Origin: CAYWFP01 sp964457365
GTDB lineage: Bacteria > Planctomycetota > SZUA-567
Direction: 5' to 3'
NCBI GenBank assembly: GCA_964457365.1
Contig: CAYWFP010000040.1
Coordinates: forward strand, 1 to 33,024
DNA: 33,024 nt
Of this stretch, positions 15,131 through 23,656 are shown one piece after another. Positions within the stretch are counted from its first letter, which is position 1, and each line of letters starts with the position of its first letter. A program made the position numbers and the translations under genes. The notes below the pieces were generated by a model. The model saw only the letters and a list, made by a program, of their open reading frames with translations. It made no database searches and had not been told where the DNA came from.

Positions 15131-16108
15131 TTACTCGAACGGATATTTCAACCCCCACTGGCGCCGCAACTCGTCCATGGTCTGCTGCAACTGCAGGCTC
15201 TCCTCGAGCGGAATCACCGGGTGCTCGGTCAGGCCTTTTTCCAGAGCGTCGCAGACAGCGGCGATCTCGTGGCTGAAGCCGTGGTCGGTGTGGGGGTATT
15301 CGAAGGACTCGGACTCCTGCCCGTACCGCGTCAGCGTCAACCGTTCGGGGCGCCAGAACGGCGCGTGAACATGGATGCGGCCGTCGGTGCCGAGGATGTA
15401 AGCCTCCATCGGCGTGTTGGTCCGTACCGCGCCCGCGCCCATTGCGACGGCGCCGTTCTCGTAGGCGAGGACCCATGCGCATTGCTCGTCGACGCCGGTC
15501 GAACCGATCTCGGCAACGCCCTTCACCTCCTTCGGCGCGCCGAAAACCATCGACGAGAACGCCAGCGGGTAGACGCCAACGTCCAGCAGGCCTCCGCCGG
15601 CGAGGGCGGGATTGAGGTGGCGCCCTTCGGCGTTGTCGCCGCCGCGGAAGCCGAAGTCGGCCTGCACCATGCGCACTTCCCCGATGGCTTTCTCCGCCAG
15701 AAGTTCGCGGACCTTGACCATGACCGGGAAGAAACGCGTCCACATGCCCTCCATCAGGAAGACATTCTTGGCGCGCGCGGCGCGGATCAACGTCTCGGTC
15801 TCTCCGGCGTTGACGGTGATCGGTTTTTCGCAGAGCACGGCCTTGCCGGCCTCGATGCAGAGCAGCGCCTGCTCCTTGTGGAACGTGTGCGGCGTGGCGA
15901 CATAGACGATGTCGACATCCCTGTCCGCCGCCAACGCGGCGTAATCGTCGTATACGCGTTGGGCGCCGTGTGCCTGGGCGAACGCTTCCGCGCGGCTCCT
16001 GTCCCGCGAAGCGACGGCGACGATCTCGGCCACCGATACGTTTTTCATGCCATCGGCGAATTTGTTGGCGATATTCCCCGGTCCCAGAATGCCGAAACGG
16101 ACGGTCAT
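15131..16108 (-). CDS. Gfo/Idh/MocA-family oxidoreductase
   Basis: 325 residues. The NAD(P)-binding Rossmann domain begins FGILGPGNIANKFADGM, with GPGNIA at 9-14. VYVATPHTFHKE follows, and the family Lys is in CEKPITVNAGE (Lys95). The C-terminal alpha/beta domain carries GGGLLDVGVYPL, the usual substrate-side signature (Asp and His/Tyr nearby). Close relatives act on sugars, inositols or trans-dihydrodiols. The ATG at 16108 has AAAGGGGAG at short spacing. It heads a two-gene operon with the aldo/keto reductase and is divergent from an AraC-type regulator, its likely controller. Confidence 0.9.
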   Translation of the reverse strand: MTVRFGILGPGNIANKFADGMKNVSVAEIVAVASRDRSRAEAFAQAHGAQRVYDDYAALAADRDVDIVYVATPHTFHKEQALLCIEAGKAVLCEKPITVNAGETETLIRAARAKNVFLMEGMWTRFFPVMVKVRELLAEKAIGEVRMVQADFGFRGGDNAEGRHLNPALAGGGLLDVGVYPLAFSSMVFGAPKEVKGVAEIGSTGVDEQCAWVLAYENGAVAMGAGAVRTNTPMEAYILGTDGRIHVHAPFWRPERLTLTRYGQESESFEYPHTDHGFSHEIAAVCDALEKGLTEHPVIPLEESLQLQQTMDELRRQWGLKYPFE

Positions 16109-16217
16109 GCCCACTCCCCTTTCATGATCTTGACGCGATCCTGCTGTCTCGTAGCGCACATGCGTAATACATACCCAATCGCCACCGGCTTCCGCCAGTT
16201 GCATTGTTGCTGGAAAT

Positions 16218-17066
16218 ATGCACAATCCTGCTATCATGACTACGGGGCGCACTCCCCCCATCCCTATCTCGATGATGGTCGGCTATGGCCGGCAAGACGA
16301 GAACGACCCGCACTGGGTCGCGCGTCCCGGGGGCACGGATCTTTGGCTTCTGGAGTACGCCGTTGCCGGCGGCGCCGATATCCGCGTCGGCGAGGATGTC
16401 TATCACATCGGGCCGGGCGATGCGATCTGCTACCAGCCGGGTGTGCCGCAGTATTACCATATGGCCCCGGCATGGGAGCATTACTGGGCGGCCTTTACTC
16501 CCCGGGCGCAGTGGGACGAGTTGTTGGCGTGGCCGGCCCTGGCGCCGGGGATATTGCATCTGCACGTTCACGACGAGGCATTGCGCGGCCAGATCGTCGA
16601 GATGCTTGGCGAAGGACGAACGCTGGCGATGGCGCCGTGGGCACGCGGCCGCGACTTCCTGCTCAATCTGGTCGAACGCGTGTTGCTCTGGCTCGACACG
16701 ATCAATCCCGCCAGCCGGCACGCACTGCTGGATCTGCGGGTGCGCGCAGCGTTGCAGTATTTGTCGGAAAACTACGCGCATAGCATCGGCATGGCTGAAC
16801 TGGCCGCGTATTGCAACCTCTCCCCGAGCCGATTGGCGCATTTGTTCCGAGCGGAGGTCGGGATGGCGCCGCTGCAGTTTCTGACGCGTTACCGCCTGCA
16901 GCGCGCCGAGGAGATGCTGCTGATGAGCAACCTGCCCATCAGCGAGATCGCCTACGCCGTAGGTTACGAAAATCCGCTCTACTTCAGTCGGCTTTTCAAG
17001 CAGCATGCCGGCAATAGCCCCAGCGCTTTTCGCCGTACCGGTCGCTCCGTGCCGGGGAACGACTGA
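16218..17066 (+). CDS. AraC-family transcriptional regulator
   Basis: 282 residues. The N-terminal cupin-like ligand domain (~35-90, DIRVGEDVYHIGPGDAICYQPG) resembles sugar-sensing AraC proteins. The C-terminal double helix-turn-helix spans ~190-275: MAELAAYCNLSPSRLAHLFR and ISEIAYAVGYENPLYFSRLF with the G-x-SPS-x-FR end. It should bind DNA in the 109-base gap shared with the divergent Gfo/Idh operon and switch that operon in response to a sugar. The first ATG (16218) has only a weak TGGA site; starts at 16236 or 16272 are possible. It ends 215 bases before the next plus-strand gene. Confidence 0.9.
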   Translation: MHNPAIMTTGRTPPIPISMMVGYGRQDENDPHWVARPGGTDLWLLEYAVAGGADIRVGEDVYHIGPGDAICYQPGVPQYYHMAPAWEHYWAAFTPRAQWDELLAWPALAPGILHLHVHDEALRGQIVEMLGEGRTLAMAPWARGRDFLLNLVERVLLWLDTINPASRHALLDLRVRAALQYLSENYAHSIGMAELAAYCNLSPSRLAHLFRAEVGMAPLQFLTRYRLQRAEEMLLMSNLPISEIAYAVGYENPLYFSRLFKQHAGNSPSAFRRTGRSVPGND

Positions 17067-17162
17067 AGCAAGTTTTGCACAAATAATCAATAATTGCGGT
17101 CATGCCGCGCCGGCATTTGCATGCAGATGGTCCGGCACGCGGTTTCCGGCTCTGGTTGAGTA

Positions 17163-17176
17163 CTGCATATATGCAG
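17163..17176. repeat. Perfect 14-bp palindrome
   Basis: CTGCATATATGCAG is fully self-complementary. It lies in the 215-base gap between the AraC gene and a small membrane-protein gene and could be an operator for the latter; no partner site was found. Confidence 0.3.
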
Positions 17177-17281
17177 CCTGCGGCGTCGCCACTCGCCAGA
17201 GCCACGACATGGCAGATTCGCGCTTTTCTCATGCGCCGTTGGCCTGCCATTTGCCACGCTTTGGCGGAAAAGGAGAACGCC

Positions 17282-17482
17282 ATGCGCTTGGCCAGGCTGA
17301 CCAAGAGAGACTTGAAAGTGATGGCGGCTATCCTGCTGCTGTGTTTCTTGTTGGCATACAGGCTGTTGAGCAATTATTGCGAAAACGATTCCCCGGCGCG
17401 GGACTGGTGTTATCTGGAAGTGCGCAAGCAGAAAATCCGTGACACCGAAGGCCACGAGGTTTGGCGCTACTGGGTGGAGTGA
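17282..17482 (+). CDS. Small single-pass membrane protein
   Basis: 66 residues. The ATG at 17282 has AAGGAG at 6-base spacing, so the longer frame from 17102 is rejected. Basic N-terminus (MRLARLTKRDLK), one membrane helix at ~13-30 (VMAAILLLCFLLAYRLL), then a short polar tail with two cysteines and the end HEVWRYWVE. No family recognised. It ends 5 bases before the convergent solute-binding protein gene. Confidence 0.5.
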   Translation: MRLARLTKRDLKVMAAILLLCFLLAYRLLSNYCENDSPARDWCYLEVRKQKIRDTEGHEVWRYWVE

Positions 17483-17487
17483 GGGGA

Positions 17488-18282
17488 TCAGTCGATTTTG
17501 TCCGCAAAAGCGTATTTCTTCATGATGCCTTCGTAAACGCCGTTTTGCTTGATCACGGCCAATGCTTGGTTGAACGCCTCGACATCTGTGCGCGTGCAGC
17601 TTTTCTTGCTGAACATCAAGTGTACCGGTGCGACGTGAATAGTCATGGGGTGGACATCGATCCGGCTTTCGACATGGAGTCTGTGGGTCAGTGACGCGGC
17701 GGTGTACATGTCGATCAACATGCCGTCGAGGCGATTGTTCAGAAGCTTGCGCAGGTTCTGTTCTTCTTCGGTCACTTCCGAGAGTTGCGCCTGGAACTTC
17801 GGTATTTCCTTCAATTCCGCGAACGTCTCGCCGTAATAGTAGCTGCGAATCGCACCCAGACGAAAGCCGGTTCGGACGATGCTGCGCAGGCTCTGGAACT
17901 TGTAGTCCTCTGCCTCGCCTCGACGCACGAGCAAGACGACAGTCTCCATGCGATACGGAACGGAAAAATAGGCATACGCTTTTCGTTCGTCCGATTTCGA
18001 CGCACCGGAGGCGAGTTCGATCCTGCCCGCCTGGATATCCTTCAGGTGTCGCTTCCAAGGTACCGCCCTGACGTTGATCCGGTAGCCGGCGACGATGGCC
18101 ATGGCCTCCACCAGCTCGACGTCGAGACCGTGAACCTCTCCGTTCTCTCCCTTGTATTGATAGGGCTCCCACGGCTCCCAGCCGTATCCGAGCATTTTCT
18201 CGGCGGTGGGCGTCGCCGCAGACTGGCTGATCAGGAACATGAAAAGGCAGAAAATGTTGCGCCAGAAGCGCTGTCCGGTCAT
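17488..18282 (-). CDS. Periplasmic solute-binding protein, family 3 (amino-acid type)
   Basis: 264 residues from the ATG at 18282 (GGAG, 6-base spacing; the in-frame TTG at 18288 is less likely). A signal peptide spans ~1-24 (FCLFMFLISQSAA-TP). The mature part follows the SBP_bac_3 pattern: WEPYQYKGENGEVHGLDVEL, VPWKRHLKDIQAGRIELASG, YFSVPYR and a C-terminal AFNQALAVIKQNGVYEGIMK. Such proteins bind polar amino acids or similar solutes and pass them to an ABC permease. No permease or ATPase gene lies beside it, so it may work with distant partners or as a sensor input. Confidence 0.83.
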   Translation of the reverse strand: MTGQRFWRNIFCLFMFLISQSAATPTAEKMLGYGWEPWEPYQYKGENGEVHGLDVELVEAMAIVAGYRINVRAVPWKRHLKDIQAGRIELASGASKSDERKAYAYFSVPYRMETVVLLVRRGEAEDYKFQSLRSIVRTGFRLGAIRSYYYGETFAELKEIPKFQAQLSEVTEEEQNLRKLLNNRLDGMLIDMYTAASLTHRLHVESRIDVHPMTIHVAPVHLMFSKKSCTRTDVEAFNQALAVIKQNGVYEGIMKKYAFADKID

Positions 18283-18430
18283 GGCCAACTCCGATCCCCA
18301 TTCCCCTCAGCTTACCCCCGATGGTTGTCGTTGTCGTGTTAGCTTTATGTTGAAATTGCCGGGCGAGGGGAACGGGTGTCGGAGCAATGAACAGGTCGCT
18401 TCTCCACCGTATAGCCGACGACGGCTGCTC

Positions 18431-18455
18431 AAAAAAGCGGAGAGCACGGCTCTCC
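18431..18455 (-). terminator. Rho-independent terminator of the 1580-aa protein gene
   Basis: On the minus strand GGAGAGC, loop CGT, GCTCTCC (18455-18439), then GC and TTTTTT. A seven-pair perfect stem with a U tract, 35 bases beyond the stop codon. Confidence 0.85.
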
Positions 18456-18490
18456 AGTTCGGATTTATGTCGTCCAAGGCGCGGGCGTGG

Positions 18491-21400
18491 CTACGCCGCT
18501 TCCTTTTTGTCGCTTTCCTCGGCCGGGTTCTCCTTCTTGAGATGTTCGATCAGCGGCTTCATCGCCTTGGCTTCGTCCGACATGGATTTCTCGTCGGGGA
18601 AAAAATCCGCCGACCTTTCGCCGATATACAGCCCGCGGTCGTACTGTTTGGCGCGCACCGCCGCGTAAGCCGCGCGGAAATAATACTGCTTGCCCGGGAC
18701 GTGTTTGTGGAAAATTTCCATCCACTCGGGCATCTCCTCCATGCGGATGTAGCCGCAGGATCGTCCGAACTCTTCGGCGGCGGCCTGATAATAGCTGCTG
18801 TGGTCGAGCTTTCCGAGACGGATGAAGAGCGCGGTAAACGCCTCCTTGTCTTGCTGGAAGAGCGCCTTGCGCAGCGCGGCGGTGAGCATCAAGCCGTCCA
18901 TCAATTCCATGCTGCCCAGTTGCCGTTCGGTGGCTACCCGGTAGCCGCGGCGCATCGCCTCGATCAAGGGGACCGCTTTTTCCGGCGCGTACGTCTCGGG
19001 TTTGTTCTCCTTGTCCAGAAAATCCTGGGCCAGGCCCCAAGCCAACTGAGGGCAGACGCGGAACCAGGCCCAGTCCTCGTCGGTGATCGCCGCCCCGCGC
19101 TCGTGGTGCTGGCGCTCGCCCTCGGGATAGGGGCCGTCGGCGCAGAGCTTCTCGATGCTGGTTTCGCGGCCGAAGCGGGCGATGGCGAAGGTGCCGAGCA
19201 TGCTGTACTTGCCGAGAGTGTTGTTGAAGCTGTCGCTTTCGAGGAAGAACCGGCTGAGGTTCTTCTCGATTTCCAGGGCGATCAAGTCGCGCCATTTCTC
19301 GAGTTGAAGAGACATCGGCTTGCCCGCATCCTCGTGCCGCCGGATCTCCGAATAGTACGCCGCGAGCACGCGCAGCAGCGGGCCCGGCAGATAGCCGCCG
19401 TGTAGTTGCGGTTGGATATCGAGATCCGTTTTGAGCAGGTTCAATCCGTTGAGGAAGTCGCCCTCCTCCAGGAAGACGGCGGCCACCTGCGTGCGGATAT
19501 TGAAGCAGCCCAGATAGCCACGGATATCCTTCTTGTCGAGGTATTCCTCCTTCATGATGATCATGACTTCCTGGAGGTATTTCTTCATCTGATCCTTGTC
19601 GTCATGCCTGGCGCAGAGGTCCATCATGCGCAACAGGTTGCTCAATCGCGAGCGGGGATCGGTCTTGATGGGACGCATTTTCTCCTCGTAGAGATTGCGC
19701 GCTTTGTCGTAGAGGCCGATCATCGAGTAGAGGCCGAGGATCTCGTTGTAATTCCCGAGAATGGGGCGTTTCTCGATGATGTCGCGCAGTTTGCGCAGCG
19801 CCGTGCTGTAATAGTGGTAGTGCCAGTACGACTGGATATCGATCATCTGTTCGGCGTATTCCCTGTCGAGCAGCACCTCGGAGGAAAGCGCGTAAGGCGT
19901 CCGGCGCTGCTCGCCACCGAAGCGAAGCAGGAATCCCACGCTCTCCGGATCGAAATGGTGCGAACCGCCGCGGTCGAACGACTTGACGCCGTTGCGCAAC
20001 ACCTCGATGAAATCCTCGCCCGCGAAGAGCTGCGCCGGTCCGGTCTGCAGAAAGACGAGCGAATACTTCTTGTCTTCGCCTTCCTCATCGACATCGACAT
20101 AGCCACAGGCGGCGTGGCCGGGGAGCGAGAAGACGAAGCTGTTCTTGCCCTGCATGGCGGTGACGACTTGGTAGAACTCGGCCATGTCGTCGCAGTCGCC
20201 GATGAAGAAGCCGGCGACCTTGCGGTCGAGAAGCTGGTAGACGGTCTGGTGGAACTCGCCGGTGGCCTTCTTGCGTCCGATCAAACCGGGGTCGGTCGCC
20301 ATGGGCGAGTCAAGACAGTACTTGGCCAGATGACGGAAGAAAAGCGCCAGGTCTCCCGGGCTTTTCAGGATCTCGGCGCATTTCTGCAGCCATTTATCCT
20401 CCGCCATGTGCCGCTCAGCCTTATCCTCGATGTCGGTGAATGCGGGGCTGTCCAAAAGACCATGCGGCGTGACGATTCCAAGCGGGTAGTCGCGTCCGTC
20501 GTAGAGCGGTACGTGAATGGGAAAGCCCCAGGCCGGCGGTCCGCTGCCGCGCATGTTCTGCCGGATGCCGGCGGTCTCCGCCCCGACGGCGCGGATCCAG
20601 ACGTCCGGATCGCCGGTGAGGGTCTTGTCGCCTTTCGTCCAGCTTGCCAGGAGTCCGTCGACCGGGTGCCAGACTTCGGCGCGCTGCGGTGCGCCCGACG
20701 GCGGGGGCGCCGTGTGCTTGCCTTCGTAGACGTTGACCAGCATCAGCGGGTAGAGTTGGCGTTCCGGCAGCGGGCGGGCGAAAACGGCCTCCGCAGCGCT
20801 CTCGATGCGCCACCGGTAGCGCGGTACGCGGGTGGGATTGTTGGCGTCCTGGTCGCCGCCTTCGACATGCCCCTGGTCCAAGTCGGCCGAGAGTACCCGC
20901 AGCGCCGTCACCGTGGCACCGTCGGCGCGCTTGAAAGAAAAGAAGGGGCGTCCCGCCTGGACCTTGGCCAGTGCTTGGCGGTAGGCTTCGAGATTCTGAC
21001 GGTGCTGATCGGCGAGTTTATGGACATGCTTTTCCAGATAAGGCCCCTGGACGACCTGACGGCAGAAATCGCCGTTGATATAGTCTTCTGCGGCCAGTTC
21101 GCCATAGGTTCCCTGCAGTACGTGATCCAGCGCCAAGCGCAGTTTCTGGGAGAGGTTGTCGTCGTTCATGATATCCTGGTGCAGCTTCTTCGCCGCGGCG
21201 CGGTAGGCTTCCAGGTCCTCCACGTTTTCGTTGTCGGCTTCGGTGACGGTATAGAGCTCGTTCTCGAAGAAGCAGTACTTCTTGCCGTCTTTCTCGCCGA
21301 AGGCCACCGGCCAGCCGGGGCCTTCCATGAGTTCCCAGGTCTTGACCGTGTCGGCGGGCACCTCGGCTTTCTTCATGCGTCGGGCCAGCGAGGCGGTCCA

Positions 21401-23233
21401 GGCGAAAGGCTGGTAGGAAAGCGGCGTCGCCGGGGTTTCGAAGCGATACCCCTCGCTGTAGAGGGTGAACTTCTTTTCGAAGTCCTCGGCGGCGACATCG
21501 AGCTTGACTTTGGTGCCGTCGATGGTCAAGGCGGATTCGGCACGATCCTTGGTCGCTTTCAGGTCCCCCCGGTCGAACCGGATGCCCGGCCGCGCCACCG
21601 CCGCACGCAGAGTCAAAACGGCCATGTAGCCTTCGTTCTTCTTCTTCTTGTCGCCTTCGCGCATCAACAGTTGCTTGCCGGCCAGGTATTCCAACGCCTG
21701 CCGGGAACGCTTGACGATATCCTCGATCTGTCGCATGGCATCGCGGAAAAGGCGACCGTTGGGCTTGTTGAGCGCTTTGAGCTTCTCCTTGATCCGTGGC
21801 CACGCCGTCGGCAAACCCGGCTCAGCGCCGCGCTTTTCCCATTCCGCGACGATCCGGTCGATGCCGAAGAGTTGTTTCAGCGCCGGGAGGTTCTCCTCGG
21901 AGATCGTGAAGTCGCCGCTTTCCGGCGGGTTATCGCCCTTGGCGAGGGTTTCTCGCGTCCGATCCAGTTCAGCCAACCAGTCCTTGGGCTCTTCGTCCTC
22001 GAGTCGTTTGAGCCGGTCGCGCATCTGGTGCCAGTACGCCCGGGCCGCTCCGGGCCCCTCGTCGTTGAGGCGTTCGGCCACCGCGTCGAGTACGCCGAAG
22101 ATTTCCGCCTGCTCGCGCTTGCGCTTGGCGCTCTGGGATTCTTTCGCCATGGCCAGCAGTTCGTCGCCCAACTTCGCTTCGACGTGTTCGCGATAGGTCT
22201 CGGCCACCTCCGCCAGCTTCTCGGTCCGGTCTTCGCCGCGAGCGCAGTCATCGGCGAGCATCTTGGCGCGATGGTGTACGGCTTCGCCGAAGCGGCGCGT
22301 TACCTCTTCCCGCAGTTTCGCGTCTCCCGCGATAATCTCGCTGTCCAGGTTGTTCCGGACGCGGCCGAGAAGCCAATCGAGTTTGGCGTTCTTGTTCGCG
22401 AAGGTCGACTCGATTAGCTGCTCCGCCTTGGCGCGTTCGACACCGACCTCCAATTCGGCCAGTTTTTCGTCGGCATTATCCACGACGTCGCGGTTGCGGT
22501 GGATCACGTTCCGCGCCTTGTTGGCGGTCGTCTCGAGAGCGGCGAGGTCGCTCCCTTCCGCGGCGGTTTGGAAGTTCTGCATCGCCACGGCCACCTCGTC
22601 GCGCTTTCGCTGCCGTTCGGATGAGCGTTGCACCAACATGCCGACGATGACAACGACAAGCAGTACGCCCGCGCCGACGCCGATCAGGATCTTGGTCGTC
22701 GACGACATCGGCTCGTTCTTCTCGCTTCGATGTCGTCCGCGACGGCCGCGTCCTTCGTCCTCGGGTTCCTCTCGGCTTCGGCGGCGACGGCCGCGTTCCT
22801 TTCTCCCCTTCTCCGGCGCTTTATCCGTCTTCGAACGCGTTGCTCGCCGGGGCTTGGTATCGCTCTTCTCCGCGGTCACCTTGCTCGCCTTGACCGCGGT
22901 GGTCCCGCCTTTCCTGTGACCGCGCTGCTGGTCCTGGTGGCGGCGCTTGTAGACAGGCTCGGCTTTCTCCTCCTCGCCCCAGTCCACCAGCGCGCCGGCC
23001 TTGTTCATATCCATGGTCTCGGCCATGGCATCGACATCGTCCGCGCGTGGGGCAGTCGCGGCTTTGGCGGCTTCTTCGGCGGCCTCGTCGCTGAAGTCGA
23101 AGAGAACCTCCTCGGATGCCGCCGCCGCGGGCACTTCGTGTACCTGTTTACATGCAGGGCAACGAATTGTCTTGCCGGCCAGGTCGTCACGAAGTTCGAA
23201 AGCTTTTTCGGTTTCCGGACAGACGAATTTCAT
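18491..23233 (-). CDS. Giant membrane-anchored protein with transglutaminase-like core
   Basis: 1580 residues. The N-terminus resembles a CPxC...CPxC zinc ribbon (MJ0042 type), but only Cys5, Cys25 and Cys28 remain; the fourth ligand position reads Thr8. A long Lys/Arg/Glu-rich disordered stretch (~50-178) leads to one membrane helix (~181-201, ILIGVGAGVLLVVVIVGMLV). After it come charged coiled coils (~205-520), a globular middle, and FFIGDCDDMAEFYQVVTAMQ with Cys1013, GHAACGYVDVD with His1040 and Asp1047. This is the C/H/D order of transglutaminase/papain-fold enzymes. The last ~450 residues are helical with TPR-like pairs (GLYSMIGLYDKARNLYEEKM). The ATG follows AAGGA. The function is unknown: perhaps a periplasmic peptidase, cross-linker or scaffold. 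It has its own promoter and terminator. Confidence 0.85.
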   Translation of the reverse strand: MKFVCPETEKAFELRDDLAGKTIRCPACKQVHEVPAAAASEEVLFDFSDEAAEEAAKAATAPRADDVDAMAETMDMNKAGALVDWGEEEKAEPVYKRRHQDQQRGHRKGGTTAVKASKVTAEKSDTKPRRATRSKTDKAPEKGRKERGRRRRSREEPEDEGRGRRGRHRSEKNEPMSSTTKILIGVGAGVLLVVVIVGMLVQRSSERQRKRDEVAVAMQNFQTAAEGSDLAALETTANKARNVIHRNRDVVDNADEKLAELEVGVERAKAEQLIESTFANKNAKLDWLLGRVRNNLDSEIIAGDAKLREEVTRRFGEAVHHRAKMLADDCARGEDRTEKLAEVAETYREHVEAKLGDELLAMAKESQSAKRKREQAEIFGVLDAVAERLNDEGPGAARAYWHQMRDRLKRLEDEEPKDWLAELDRTRETLAKGDNPPESGDFTISEENLPALKQLFGIDRIVAEWEKRGAEPGLPTAWPRIKEKLKALNKPNGRLFRDAMRQIEDIVKRSRQALEYLAGKQLLMREGDKKKKNEGYMAVLTLRAAVARPGIRFDRGDLKATKDRAESALTIDGTKVKLDVAAEDFEKKFTLYSEGYRFETPATPLSYQPFAWTASLARRMKKAEVPADTVKTWELMEGPGWPVAFGEKDGKKYCFFENELYTVTEADNENVEDLEAYRAAAKKLHQDIMNDDNLSQKLRLALDHVLQGTYGELAAEDYINGDFCRQVVQGPYLEKHVHKLADQHRQNLEAYRQALAKVQAGRPFFSFKRADGATVTALRVLSADLDQGHVEGGDQDANNPTRVPRYRWRIESAAEAVFARPLPERQLYPLMLVNVYEGKHTAPPPSGAPQRAEVWHPVDGLLASWTKGDKTLTGDPDVWIRAVGAETAGIRQNMRGSGPPAWGFPIHVPLYDGRDYPLGIVTPHGLLDSPAFTDIEDKAERHMAEDKWLQKCAEILKSPGDLALFFRHLAKYCLDSPMATDPGLIGRKKATGEFHQTVYQLLDRKVAGFFIGDCDDMAEFYQVVTAMQGKNSFVFSLPGHAACGYVDVDEEGEDKKYSLVFLQTGPAQLFAGEDFIEVLRNGVKSFDRGGSHHFDPESVGFLLRFGGEQRRTPYALSSEVLLDREYAEQMIDIQSYWHYHYYSTALRKLRDIIEKRPILGNYNEILGLYSMIGLYDKARNLYEEKMRPIKTDPRSRLSNLLRMMDLCARHDDKDQMKKYLQEVMIIMKEEYLDKKDIRGYLGCFNIRTQVAAVFLEEGDFLNGLNLLKTDLDIQPQLHGGYLPGPLLRVLAAYYSEIRRHEDAGKPMSLQLEKWRDLIALEIEKNLSRFFLESDSFNNTLGKYSMLGTFAIARFGRETSIEKLCADGPYPEGERQHHERGAAITDEDWAWFRVCPQLAWGLAQDFLDKENKPETYAPEKAVPLIEAMRRGYRVATERQLGSMELMDGLMLTAALRKALFQQDKEAFTALFIRLGKLDHSSYYQAAAEEFGRSCGYIRMEEMPEWMEIFHKHVPGKQYYFRAAYAAVRAKQYDRGLYIGERSADFFPDEKSMSDEAKAMKPLIEHLKKENPAEESDKKEAA

Positions 23234-23656
23234 AATTGATCCTTGTCCAATACGGGGTAACCGTTTTCAAAACACGGATTCCCTCTGCCCAATGCATGCT
23301 TCCAGTGTAACGCGGCGTTGTCGGCTTGACAAGAGTTATCCAGACAAGATCTGCCGCAAAAAGCCGGATGCATCCTCTTTTTAACGCTTTGGGCCAGAAT
23401 ATGCAACCCGCGAAGAGAAAGACATGTCCCCTCCATTTCATGAGTGTCGCTTCTTTGACCGTAGACTTCGCGTCGAAATACCGCAACTGCGCTCAGAAAT
23501 CCGGTTCGGCGCGGAGAAAGAAGACGTAGTCCGGAGATTTCGGGCGAAAAAGGCTTGCCCTATGCATGGCGTGCCTTATCATGAGTGTAGTGCGCGTCGG
23601 GCGCATTCAGACCGAATCGTTGATGACGACACCCTGCTGTCGGGAAGGAGAGTGGC
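23234..23656. other. Intergenic region between divergent genes
   Basis: Apart from the minus-strand promoter at 23304-23332 I see no gene here. A plus-strand frame starting at 23424 runs on into the esterase gene in a different frame and has no ribosome-binding site, so it is treated as spurious. No clear promoter for the plus-strand gene was found. Confidence 0.5.
23304..23332 (-). promoter_or_regulatory. Sigma-70-type promoter of the giant protein gene
   Basis: Minus strand TTGTCA (23332-23327), 17 bases, TACACT (23309-23304), about 70 bases upstream of the ATG at 23233. Confidence 0.5.

Noticed and set aside
19406..22417. 1003-codon plus-strand ORF
   Set aside because: Antisense shadow of the 1580-residue protein; the minus strand has ribosome-binding site, promoter, terminator and recognisable domains.
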